Notes: generated by a model from the sequence alone, not told the origin. Positions 1 to 7,163 are shown, counted from the stretch's first letter. The stretch is DNA of 11,074 nucleotides from an uncultured Mollicutes bacterium (GCA_900549975.1 URQK01000050.1:1-11074), one strand, 5' to 3'. A program made the numbers and translations.

Positions 1-2
1 CT

Positions 3-1553
3 AGTGGATTTGGCGGTTCTGGTACAAGAATTGTTAAATTTGATTTTACTACTAATGAAGTTATTAAAAGTAGTGGAGAAGTAGATATTGGTTATGTTAA
101 AGGTTCATGGCTAACTGATAGTAATAACTATAATAAATTATTCTTTGAAAATGGAAAAATCGGAATATTTACTTTAGATAATAAAGTTTCTTATTACGAT
201 TCTACTACTTTAGAATTATTAGAAAAAGGAGTTGCTTTAGGTAGTAATAGCATTGATGCATCTTACAATGAATTTATTGAAGAGTATGTTGTTGTTGATA
301 AATCATTTAATCTAAAATTCTACAATAAAGACAAAAATACAATTATTGATAAAGGCGTAACACTTAAATTTAATAAAGATGGTTATACATTCCGTTCTAT
401 TTCAAGTGATGAAGACTATATTTATGCTGTTTATCGTGACAATAACGAGTCGGTTACTACGGCATTAATTGAAGTTTATGATTGGAATGGAGTAAAAGCT
501 AAAGATGATTTAGTTATTGATTGTTCAAATGGCTTATCTCAATCCGATAATCGCACAGTTCAAAATATGGTATTCGTTAATGGAAGCACTTATTTAGTTG
601 GACGTGCCTATAGTGGAAGTAATCGTGGTATGTTTGCTAGCAAATTAACAATGTCATTAAATGAATTTTCAACATTTGATACTAGTTTATTAGGCGGATA
701 TGTTCAAAATGCTATAAAAGAAGGAAAAAATCCAACTTTTACTAATCAAGTTTTAAGTAATGCTATTTCAATAAGTAAAGAATGTAATGGCAAAAATGTA
801 AACTTGTTCTCCGTTGAAGGCGGATGTAGTGATGGAAAATATCTTTATTACGCTTTAACTAGTAACGGAAGACAATATGTCACAATCGTTAAATATGATT
901 TAGATAAAAAAGAAGTAATTGCTTCTTCAGATGTCCTTCAATTATTTGAAAAATCAAGTTGGGCAGAAGATTGTAATTTATTCTATCAAAATGGTTTGAT
1001 TTATCTAATTAATAATGGAAATGATACGATGAAAGCATTTGATTCTAATACATTAACATTACGAAATGATATAAGTGCAATTAAGTTCGGTGATGAAAGT
1101 TCAAATTATAGTAAAATAACTTCAGTAGGATATAATGAATCTACTAAAAATTATGTCTTCAGTATTGGTGGAAAAATGTATATAACTGATGAAGATAAGA
1201 ATGTCACCAATACTATTTCACTAAAAGCAGAACACACAAAAGATTTCTTTAAAGATTTTGCTTTAGCTCCAGATAGTGGGGCGACTTTCCAAACTTTATA
1301 TGCGGATAACGGATATATCTATGCATTATTCAACCATAATGCTTGGTTAGCTAGTGAAATTCAAATATTTGACTGGTCAGGTAATAAAATTAAAACAGTT
1401 ACTATAGAAGTTGACACTAACGATGTTTTAAATAAAGCAAATGGATCATATAATATCCAAAACTTAGTCGAATTAAATGGTAAGTTATATCTAGGTGTCT
1501 TATCTTATGGTGGTAAACAAGGTTTATATTTATACGAAATAAGTTATAAATAG
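3..1553 (+). CDS. Secreted/surface protein of two tandem beta-propeller-like modules (5' truncated)
   Basis: The reading frame is open from base 3 to a TAG at 1551-1553 (516 residues visible), so the real start lies left of the window; the ATG at 567 is internal. The protein is made of short beta-rich blades of the kind 'DGKYLYYAL', 'NGLIYLI', 'NGKLYLG', each followed by a 'vyD...' strand, as in beta-propeller (WD40/YVTN/Kelch-like) folds. Two long modules align with each other: 'RIVKFDF..NEVI' near base 27 with 'TIVKYDL..KEVI' near 882, and 'VYDWNG' near 474 with 'IFDWSG' near 1365, about 285-297 residues apart. No enzyme motif, membrane segment or sorting signal is visible in the part seen, and the C-terminus ends 'YEISYK'. 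A cell-surface or lipoprotein binding role is inference; the missing N-terminus would decide it. The gene ends in a terminator and is not co-transcribed with the next one. Confidence 0.75.
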   Translation, partial: SGFGGSGTRIVKFDFTTNEVIKSSGEVDIGYVKGSWLTDSNNYNKLFFENGKIGIFTLDNKVSYYDSTTLELLEKGVALGSNSIDASYNEFIEEYVVVDKSFNLKFYNKDKNTIIDKGVTLKFNKDGYTFRSISSDEDYIYAVYRDNNESVTTALIEVYDWNGVKAKDDLVIDCSNGLSQSDNRTVQNMVFVNGSTYLVGRAYSGSNRGMFASKLTMSLNEFSTFDTSLLGGYVQNAIKEGKNPTFTNQVLSNAISISKECNGKNVNLFSVEGGCSDGKYLYYALTSNGRQYVTIVKYDLDKKEVIASSDVLQLFEKSSWAEDCNLFYQNGLIYLINNGNDTMKAFDSNTLTLRNDISAIKFGDESSNYSKITSVGYNESTKNYVFSIGGKMYITDEDKNVTNTISLKAEHTKDFFKDFALAPDSGATFQTLYADNGYIYALFNHNAWLASEIQIFDWSGNKIKTVTIEVDTNDVLNKANGSYNIQNLVELNGKLYLGVLSYGGKQGLYLYEISYK

Positions 1554-1560
1554 TTCTTAC

Positions 1561-1596
1561 AAAAGATGCATTGCATAAAAGTGATGCATCTTTTTA
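1561..1596 (+). terminator. Rho-independent terminator after the propeller gene
   Basis: An 11-bp perfect stem pairs 1561-1571 (AAAAGATGCAT) with 1584-1594 (ATGCATCTTTT) around a 12-base loop, and ends in a T-run. It starts 7 bases after the stop codon. The A-tract at its left side means it could also work weakly in the other direction, but no minus-strand gene ends here. Confidence 0.8.
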
Positions 1597-1651
1597 AAAA
1601 ACTTAGATTTAGCTATGAAAATATGTTACACTAATGCAGGAGATTTAAGTT

Positions 1652-2458
1652 ATGAAGTATTCCTTATTAGCGGTCGATATGGACGGAACATTATTAAATA
1701 GTAATAAAACTATTGATGAAGATACAATCGAAGCGATTAATAGATTAGTTGACAATGATGTTTTATTTGTTATTGCTACGGGACGTGCACCACGCGCTAT
1801 TTTAGAATATAAAAACATTATTTTTAATGCTCCAATAATTTCTTATAATGGGGCATTAGTAATTGATGCTAAAACGCAAAAGATACTATATGAACAAACT
1901 ATGCTCTATGAAAGTGCAAAGTTAGTTTATGAACTAGGAAGTAAATTAAATGCGACAATGTGCATTTGGGCTAATAATATTTTATATACTAATGCCGCAA
2001 ATGAATTTATTGATTATTATAAATCTATTTATAAAATTGAACCAATTTTTGTTCATGATTTTTCTTTGCTAAAAGAAAAAAATATTACAAAAATCGTATG
2101 GCTAGATAAACCAATTAACATTGAAAAATTTAAAGTAATTTGTGAAGATAAATTAAAAGTAGTGAATAGTTTTGTATCTGCACCTTATCTTTTAGAATTT
2201 GTCGATATCAAAGCAACTAAAGGAAATGCTTTAAAATTTATTGGAGAACTTTATCATATTCCGCAAAATAAAATTGCCGCTATCGGAGATAGTTATAATG
2301 ATTTAAGCATGATTGATTATGCTGGCTTAGGAGTGGCAATGGATAATGCTTCTTTAGAAATAAAAAAACATGCTAATTACATTACGCTATCTAATGATGA
2401 AGGCGGAGTAAAACACGTTATTGATAATATTATTTTAAATTTCGAACATATAAAATAA
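1652..2458 (+). CDS. Cof-type HAD-superfamily hydrolase (sugar-phosphate phosphatase family)
   Basis: A 268-residue cytosolic phosphatase of the Cof/YidA-like HAD family (class IIB cap). All four HAD motifs are present: motif I DMDGT with nucleophile D9 and acid/base D11; motif II ATGR with T43; motif III Lys as K190 in 'KATKGNAL'; and motif IV GDSYND with Mg-binding D213 and D217. The cap domain lies between about residues 80 and 185. Length is normal for the family (about 260-290). Known members dephosphorylate sugar phosphates, pyridoxal phosphate or flavin precursors; the substrate cannot be told from sequence. The start is set by AGGAGA at 1638-1643, 8 bases before the ATG. A terminator lies upstream and the nearest downstream one is about 130 bases away, so the gene is probably monocistronic. 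I see no convincing promoter in the short upstream gap. Confidence 0.93.
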   Translation: MKYSLLAVDMDGTLLNSNKTIDEDTIEAINRLVDNDVLFVIATGRAPRAILEYKNIIFNAPIISYNGALVIDAKTQKILYEQTMLYESAKLVYELGSKLNATMCIWANNILYTNAANEFIDYYKSIYKIEPIFVHDFSLLKEKNITKIVWLDKPINIEKFKVICEDKLKVVNSFVSAPYLLEFVDIKATKGNALKFIGELYHIPQNKIAAIGDSYNDLSMIDYAGLGVAMDNASLEIKKHANYITLSNDEGGVKHVIDNIILNFEHIK

Positions 2459-2531
2459 GTTGAAAATTGCAAAAATAGCACTTGATTTGAATTAATAAAA
2501 ACTAAATGTACTTCTATGGTTTGTTCGAAAA

Positions 2532-2559
2532 TTAACCTTATTTATTATTAAACTATTAT
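2532..2559 (+). promoter_or_regulatory. Possible sigma-A promoter with palindrome, upstream of the RyR-domain gene
   Basis: A candidate -35 TTAACC (2532-2537) lies 16 bases before a candidate -10 TATTAT (2554-2559). The -10 sits inside an inverted repeat, TAAACTAT-tat-ATAGTTTA (2549-2567), which could be an operator. If it is used, the transcript would carry a leader of about 100 bases holding the hairpin at 2587-2631. AT-rich DNA gives many chance matches, so this is tentative. Confidence 0.3.
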
Positions 2560-2586
2560 ATAGTTTACACATTAAATATCTATATG

Positions 2587-2631
2587 ATAAACTTATGTTA
2601 TAAAACGCATTAACATAAGTTTATTTTTTTT
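2587..2631 (+). terminator. Strong intrinsic terminator (or leader attenuator) hairpin
   Basis: A perfect 14-bp stem pairs 2587-2600 (ATAAACTTATGTTA) with 2611-2624 (TAACATAAGTTTAT) around a 10-base loop and runs straight into eight Ts (2624-2631). The T-run lies only on the right side, so it acts on + strand transcription. It is the only good terminator after the HAD gene but lies about 130 bases beyond its stop and only 33 bases before the next ATG, so an attenuator role is possible. The rest of 2459-2586 shows no gene. Confidence 0.75.
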
Positions 2632-2663
2632 GTGCTTGCGTTTGTTAAAAAGGAGAGATGACT

Positions 2664-2816
2664 ATGGTCTATACAATCTTATCTATTGTTTTTTTAATAG
2701 GTGTGTTAAGCGTATTATTTATTACAATTTATAATGTAATAAAAAAACGTAAACTTGTTTCAAAAATATCACAATGTTACTACCAGCATTTTTTATTTTA
2801 TATCTTATGTATGTGA
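2664..2816 (+). CDS. Small membrane ORF; probable displaced N-terminus of the RyR-domain protein
   Basis: A 50-residue frame starts at ATG 2664, preceded by an excellent AGGAG (2651-2655) 8 bases upstream. An in-frame ATG at 2658 is too close to that site to be the start. Residues 3-25 form one hydrophobic helix (start MVYTILSIVFLIGV), followed by a basic 'KKRKLVSK' stop-transfer-like patch. The frame ends at TGA 2814-2816, after overlapping the start of the next, much larger frame by 43 bases. It carries the only visible ribosome binding site for that large gene and supplies a natural first membrane helix, so I read it as the real N-terminus, separated by a -1 frame change between 2753 and about 2774. 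The run AAAAA at 2762-2766 is the likely slip or indel point. It could instead be a separate leader peptide that couples translation. The frame after about residue 36 is probably not meaningful protein. Confidence 0.55.
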   Translation: MVYTILSIVFLIGVLSVLFITIYNVIKKRKLVSKISQCYYQHFLFYILCM

Positions 2817-4774
2817 CTGCAAGTATTTATGGAAAAAGTACGAGTGGAAACAAACTAGATGTATTTTTCTATTTTTCATTAATTAAGGATACTTTGGATG
2901 CTTTTGCATTTAAAGCAAATTCTTCTTTAGCGCGTCCTTTATTTGATAGTTCACTTGTTTGGAAATTTGATTTTATTTTGGCTTTATTATTATGTTCATT
3001 AACAACTGTTTTAACAGTTTTAGTTATAGCAACAAATAAATCGCAAAACAATCATAAAATTAATAAAATCATTAAACAAAATGGCGATATTGTTATTGGA
3101 TATAGTAAGTCAGCGCTTAAATATTTAGAAAATAATAAGAATGCATTTATTATAGACCGCAAAATTGATTATAAAACTTATTCAGATTTCGTTAATAAAA
3201 ATATTCTTATTAAGCGCGGTAAAGCTACATCCCCTAAACTCATTAATAAAATAGCACAAGGTGAACGTCACTTAATATTATTTAAAGATTCAGAGTATTC
3301 ATATTCCGAAGTAGTAGAAATATATAAGGAAATTATTAAAGCAAAAAATCTTAACAAAGATTTGAATAATGCCATTTACCTACATATTGAAGCCGATTGT
3401 GATGAAATAAGGGCATTGACAGATCAATTTAATAAAAATGATGAGCATATAGTAAAATCATTTGTCAATTGCTTTAATCGTTATGAACTTATTGCTCGTG
3501 AATTTATAAAAGACTATCCAATGAGTCGATATATTCCACGTGACTTTTATACTAGTAACTTTGCTTTACATAGTGATAAACAAATTAACACAATGTTTAT
3601 TGGCTTTGGTAAAGTAAACTTAGAGTTATTCAAATTAATGGCTATGGAATTCCAATTTGCCAAAGAGGAAAATGGGCACTTTATTGCTTCTCCAATTAAT
3701 TATGCAATTTTTGATAACCAAGATCATTGCCTTAATAATGATGCCTTTTCGATTATTGATTTTGAAATAAATAGTAATTATCAACATAGCGATTTACCAA
3801 AACCAGAAAAGATTTGTAACTTAGAACATAAAAAATTAGATGTCTATTCATATGAAATAAAAGATAGATTATTAAAAATGATTAATGATAATTCTTATAC
3901 CTATATTGTTGTCTCTTTAGCTAGTGATTTACAAAATTTAGGTTACGCTAATAACTTAATCAATTTCTTAGGTGATTTACCAAATTATAAAGTATTTGTA
4001 AGAATTAAAGGTGACACATTATATAAAAATCAGCAAGAAGATTCTCGCCTTGTGTACTTTGGAAAAGAGGGTATGGAATTTAAACATGATGCAATTATAA
4101 ATGAAAATATTATAAAAATTGCCCAAATTACAAACGGCAAATATAATTCTTTATCTCCTTTACCAAAAGATAAATTATATGGTTGGGAAGCACAACTTCC
4201 AATTAAACAATATGCTAGTATTTATCGAACATTAAATCTTCCGTTTGCTTTAAATCTAATTGGGTTTGATATTGCTAAAAAAGATAATATCAAAAATGGC
4301 TATGTAGAAGTAACAGAAGAAGAATATTTTAAAACATATAATCATACTAATAATGAAAGTTTAAAATATGAAGATTATTTCAAACTTAGTGTGGCTAATA
4401 TGCTTGCTTTTATTGAACATAGCCGCTGGAACGCTCATTATTTATTAGCGGGTTATAAAGTAATGAACTTTGAAGAATTTGCGCCTAAAAATGGAAGTGG
4501 AAGAAAGAATCATCAATCTCATGGTAATTTTAAAAAACATGCTTGTTTAACAACTTACTATGAGGGATTAGATAAATTAATTAAAAAAATGTACTTAATG
4601 GATAAATATGGCGAAGATTATGAAAACAAGAGAGTTAGTAAAATTGATATTAAATCAAAAGAATTTATGGATAATGCAATGATCTATTATTATGATTTCT
4701 TGTTTATGGATGATTTGTATAAGAATTTAAAAGATACACCAATAAAAATTATAAAAAAAGAAGAAATTAAATAG
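2774..4774 (+). CDS. Membrane protein with tandem Rossmann/RCK-like regions and C-terminal RyR-like domain
   Basis: The frame encodes 666 residues from ATG 2774; counting the upstream helix the protein would be about 700. Residues 1-20 and 67-88 are membrane helices, separated by about 45 residues that might form a re-entrant or extracellular loop; no TVGYG potassium filter is present. Then come two nucleotide-binding-like regions: a degenerate one ('GDIVIGYSKSA', G109, ending a second strand at D128) and a clearer one ('MFIGFGKVN', G277-x-G279-x-x-N282), resembling TrkA-N/RCK domains that gate ion channels by NAD(H) or ions. Near the C-terminus, 'EHSRWNAHYLLAGY' (E548, H549, R551, W552) and the following 'KKHACLTTY' match the pattern of the RyR repeat found in some bacterial proteins. 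The ATG at 2774 lacks a ribosome binding site and lies inside a hydrophobic helix, so it is unlikely to be the true start. Role inferred: a ligand-gated channel or its regulator in the membrane. The membrane-Rossmann-RyR layout is visible; the RyR call is by motif only. Confidence 0.6.
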   Translation: MLLPAFFILYLMYVTASIYGKSTSGNKLDVFFYFSLIKDTLDAFAFKANSSLARPLFDSSLVWKFDFILALLLCSLTTVLTVLVIATNKSQNNHKINKIIKQNGDIVIGYSKSALKYLENNKNAFIIDRKIDYKTYSDFVNKNILIKRGKATSPKLINKIAQGERHLILFKDSEYSYSEVVEIYKEIIKAKNLNKDLNNAIYLHIEADCDEIRALTDQFNKNDEHIVKSFVNCFNRYELIAREFIKDYPMSRYIPRDFYTSNFALHSDKQINTMFIGFGKVNLELFKLMAMEFQFAKEENGHFIASPINYAIFDNQDHCLNNDAFSIIDFEINSNYQHSDLPKPEKICNLEHKKLDVYSYEIKDRLLKMINDNSYTYIVVSLASDLQNLGYANNLINFLGDLPNYKVFVRIKGDTLYKNQQEDSRLVYFGKEGMEFKHDAIINENIIKIAQITNGKYNSLSPLPKDKLYGWEAQLPIKQYASIYRTLNLPFALNLIGFDIAKKDNIKNGYVEVTEEEYFKTYNHTNNESLKYEDYFKLSVANMLAFIEHSRWNAHYLLAGYKVMNFEEFAPKNGSGRKNHQSHGNFKKHACLTTYYEGLDKLIKKMYLMDKYGEDYENKRVSKIDIKSKEFMDNAMIYYYDFLFMDDLYKNLKDTPIKIIKKEEIK

Positions 4775-4822
4775 CAGAAATAAACAATCTAAATTTCACT
4801 GTTTAATTTTATAATTAAATCA

Positions 4823-4850
4823 TTGTTATAAAAGTTATTTTTGATAAAAT
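4823..4850 (+). promoter_or_regulatory. Sigma-A promoter with extended -10 for the DUF1538/P-II operon
   Basis: A -35 TTGTTA (4823-4828) lies 16 bases before a -10 TAAAAT (4845-4850). TG one base upstream of the -10 (4842-4843) makes it an extended -10. Transcription would begin near 4857, leaving only a very short leader before the GGAGGA at 4861-4866. No strong terminator separates it from the RyR-domain gene, so some read-through is possible. Confidence 0.6.
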
Positions 4851-4873
4851 AAGCAAAAAAGGAGGACAAAATA

Positions 4874-6406
4874 TTGATACAATTATTAGAAAAAATTAAG
4901 GAAGCATTGATTTCCGTATTACCAATTACATTAATAGTAGTGATACTAAACTTTACCCCTTTAGTTAATCTTACCAATTATGAAATGATTGTATTTCTAG
5001 TATCAGCATTATTATTAATTATCGGAATAGGATTATTCAATTTAGGAGCCGATATGGCTATGACTCCAATGGGAGAAAAAGTTGGATCGGGTTTAACAAA
5101 AAGCAAGAGTTTACCGGTTGTTTTAATCATTTGTTTTTTATTAGGATTATTAATAACTATTGCTGAACCTGATTTGATGGTTTTAGCTTCATATGTTAAA
5201 AGCATTGTTTCAGCACCATTACTAATTGGATTAGTGGGATTTGGTGTAGCCATGTTTTTAGTTGTTGCGGTTATAAGAATGACTGGTAAAAATGATTTAT
5301 CTTCGATTCTTATGTATTTGTATATGGTGCTATTTGCTTTGGCATCAATTGTAATGGCACGTAAAAATGGTGATTTATTAGCGTTAGCGTTTGACTCTGG
5401 TGGCGTTACTACTGGACCAATTACTGTTCCATTTATTATGGCACTTGGTGTTGGATTTGCTTCTGTATTAAGTGGTAAAAAGAGTTCAGAAAATAGCTTT
5501 GGTGTTGTAGCATTATGCTCAATTGGACCGATTCTTGCCGTATTAGTATTAGGAATATTTAATACAAAGACTATTAATTATGTTCCAGAAGATTTTTCAT
5601 TAAGCAGTAATTTGTTATCAGTAATAGGAGCGAATTTATGGAGTGTTACTAAAGAAGTAACAATTGCATTAGGAATGGTCGTAATTTTCTTCTTTATTAT
5701 TCAAGGAATCTGTTTAAAATTACCGAAGAAAAAATTAGTACAAATTGGTGTTGGTATTGTATACACATATTTAGGCTTAATTATTTTCTTAACATCGGTT
5801 AACATTGGGTTTAAAAATGTTGGTTATAAAATAGGTGAACAATTAGCCACATCTCATCCAACCTTATTAGCGGTATTTGGCTTTATTATTGGTTTAGTTG
5901 TCGTTTTAGCAGAGCCGGCTGTTCACGTTTTAAATAAACAAGTTGAAGAAGTAACCGATGGACAAATTAAAAAGCGCTCAATGTTAATCGCTTTATCAGT
6001 TGGTGTTGGTATTTCAATTTGTTTATCAGTAATTAGAATAATTTATAATTTTTCAATTCTTTATTATTTAATTCCAGGCTATTTGATTTCTTTAGGATTA
6101 TCATTCTTTGTTCCTAAAATTTATACTGCCATTGCGTTTGACTCTGGTGGTGTTGCCTCTGGACCACTTACTTCAACATTTATCTTACCATTTGCAATTG
6201 GAGCTTGTATGGCATTAAATGGTGAAGGTGGAGCCGCTAAAGTACTGACGGATGCGTTTGGTATTGTGGCAATGGTTGCTATGACGCCACTCATTACTAT
6301 TCAATTATTAGGCTTTAAATCAGTCGTTACTAACAAATTAAAAGAGAAGATTGCAATGCTTCGAATCTTAGATGCTGATGATGAGCAAATCATCGATTTT
6401 GAATAG
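4874..6406 (+). CDS. DUF1538 family integral membrane protein (putative transporter), two-fold duplicated
   Basis: A 510-residue polytopic membrane protein with about twelve hydrophobic segments. It has two homologous halves. The signatures 'AEPDLMVLASYV' (from residue 97) and 'AEPAVHVLNKQV' (from 346), and 'FDSGGVTTGPIT' (173) and 'FDSGGVASGPLT' (422), are both exactly 249 residues apart. These acidic/Gly-rich AEP and FDSGG motifs within membrane segments are typical of DUF1538 and look like a substrate or ion path built by inverted or tandem repeat. The start is TTG at 4874, chosen because GGAGGA at 4861-4866 is spaced correctly and no ATG fits. The stop codon TAG overlaps the ribosome binding site of the next gene. 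DUF1538 genes are commonly found next to P-II-like genes, as here; the transported substrate is unknown. I am confident of the family and not of the function. Confidence 0.88.
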   Translation: MIQLLEKIKEALISVLPITLIVVILNFTPLVNLTNYEMIVFLVSALLLIIGIGLFNLGADMAMTPMGEKVGSGLTKSKSLPVVLIICFLLGLLITIAEPDLMVLASYVKSIVSAPLLIGLVGFGVAMFLVVAVIRMTGKNDLSSILMYLYMVLFALASIVMARKNGDLLALAFDSGGVTTGPITVPFIMALGVGFASVLSGKKSSENSFGVVALCSIGPILAVLVLGIFNTKTINYVPEDFSLSSNLLSVIGANLWSVTKEVTIALGMVVIFFFIIQGICLKLPKKKLVQIGVGIVYTYLGLIIFLTSVNIGFKNVGYKIGEQLATSHPTLLAVFGFIIGLVVVLAEPAVHVLNKQVEEVTDGQIKKRSMLIALSVGVGISICLSVIRIIYNFSILYYLIPGYLISLGLSFFVPKIYTAIAFDSGGVASGPLTSTFILPFAIGACMALNGEGGAAKVLTDAFGIVAMVAMTPLITIQLLGFKSVVTNKLKEKIAMLRILDADDEQIIDFE

Positions 6407-6416
6407 GAGGGATATT

Positions 6417-6824
6417 ATGAAAAAAGAACCGAAGAATAAAATAGAAAATAATAAAACAAAAAATATCGCCCCTAAAAAATTAAAATTATTAATTACTGTA
6501 GTTAATCGAAAGAAAGCGGATTATTATGTTGATTTATTACAAGATTTTGAAACAAATATGCAATTAGTAACTTATGGAAGAGGAACCGCTAATTCGGAAA
6601 TGCTTAATATGCTTGGTTTAGCGGATGCTGAAAAAGCCGTGATATTCTCGATTGTTAAAGATGAAAATATTAAGAAAATTTTAGAAACTCTTGAAGAAAA
6701 ATTTGCCACAATACGAGATGGAAAAGGCATTGCTTATAGTGTTTCATTAAATAGTGTGATTGGTGTTGCTATCTATCAATTTTTAGCAAATAATCGTCCA
6801 TTAATTGTGAAGGAGGAAAAATAA
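6417..6824 (+). CDS. P-II family regulator-like protein (first of pair)
   Basis: A 135-residue cytosolic protein. An N-terminal Lys/Asn-rich tail of about 22 residues precedes a P-II-like ferredoxin fold: strand 'LKLLITVVNRKKADYY', a loop with 'YGRGTANSEMLNMLGL', strand 'KAVIFSIV', a helix, and the closing 'DGKGIAYSVSLNSVIG', which corresponds to the C-terminal strand region of GlnB. The canonical T-loop Tyr51 context and the usual B-loop are not recognisable, so classical uridylylation and GlnA/AmtB control are unlikely. The start is ATG 6417, preceded by AGGAGGG at 6405-6411; the ATG at 6372 would overlap the DUF1538 gene by 35 bases and has no ribosome binding site. The gene follows DUF1538 after 10 bases and abuts the next P-II gene. 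Likely role: a sensor that binds a nucleotide or metabolite and gates the DUF1538 protein. The family is clear, the partner is inferred. Confidence 0.82.
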   Translation: MKKEPKNKIENNKTKNIAPKKLKLLITVVNRKKADYYVDLLQDFETNMQLVTYGRGTANSEMLNMLGLADAEKAVIFSIVKDENIKKILETLEEKFATIRDGKGIAYSVSLNSVIGVAIYQFLANNRPLIVKEEK

Positions 6825-7163
6825 ATGGATTATGAAGTAGTATTTTGTATTGTTAATAACGGGTTTTCTGAAGTGGTTATGGACGTGGCTAAAAAGATTG
6901 GTGCCCGTGGTGGTACTATATTAAGAGCACGTGGAACCGCAAACAAAGAATCTGAAAATATTTTTAATATTACGATTCACCCAGAAAAAGAAATCGTTAT
7001 GATTTTAATTCCTCGTGATTTAAAAGCGGATTTATTACATGCTTTATATCAAAATGTAGGTTTAGAAACTCCAGGACAAGGTATTGCCTTTACTTTACCA
7101 GTTGACGATGTAGTGGGTATTGTAAATAATGATACTACAAAAAAGGTTGAATCGAATAAATAA
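6825..7163 (+). CDS. P-II family regulator-like protein (second of pair)
   Basis: A 112-residue protein of normal P-II length. It starts with 'YEVVFCIVNNGFSEVVMDVAKKIGARGGTILRARGTA', the strand-helix-strand of P-II, and continues with 'PEKEIVMILIPRD' and 'GQGIAFTLPVDDVVGIV', the last corresponding to the conserved GKIFV-PV end strand of GlnB/GlnK. It shares the RGTA loop motif and the G-x-G-I-A end motif with the upstream gene but is otherwise quite different, so the pair are paralogues that may form separate or mixed trimers. The ATG directly follows the TAA of the first P-II gene; its AGGAGG (6811-6816) lies inside that gene's last codons, which indicates translational coupling. No clear terminator follows. 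Signal, ligand and target are unknown; the DUF1538 protein is the obvious partner. Confidence 0.88.
   Translation: MDYEVVFCIVNNGFSEVVMDVAKKIGARGGTILRARGTANKESENIFNITIHPEKEIVMILIPRDLKADLLHALYQNVGLETPGQGIAFTLPVDDVVGIVNNDTTKKVESNK

Noticed and set aside
567..569. ATG at 567 as the start of the first gene
   Set aside because: The same frame is open back to base 3 and encodes a module homologous to the downstream one. No ribosome binding site precedes 567.
2741..2747. A7 run as the frameshift site of the RyR-domain gene
   Set aside because: A -1 shift here would hit the TAA at 2750-2752 immediately, so it cannot join the two frames.
4802..4819. TTTAATT-ttat-AATTAAA as a terminator after the RyR-domain gene
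   Set aside because: The 7-bp stem is entirely A/T and has no T-run; it is expected by chance in such AT-rich DNA.
4789..5253. Two minus-strand open frames opposite the start of the DUF1538 gene
   Set aside because: No ribosome binding sites, no family resemblance, low-complexity composition mirroring the strong + strand gene.
6372..6416. Longer start for the first P-II gene at ATG 6372
   Set aside because: It overlaps the DUF1538 gene by 35 bases, lacks a ribosome binding site and adds sequence unlike P-II. AGGAGGG sits correctly for ATG 6417.
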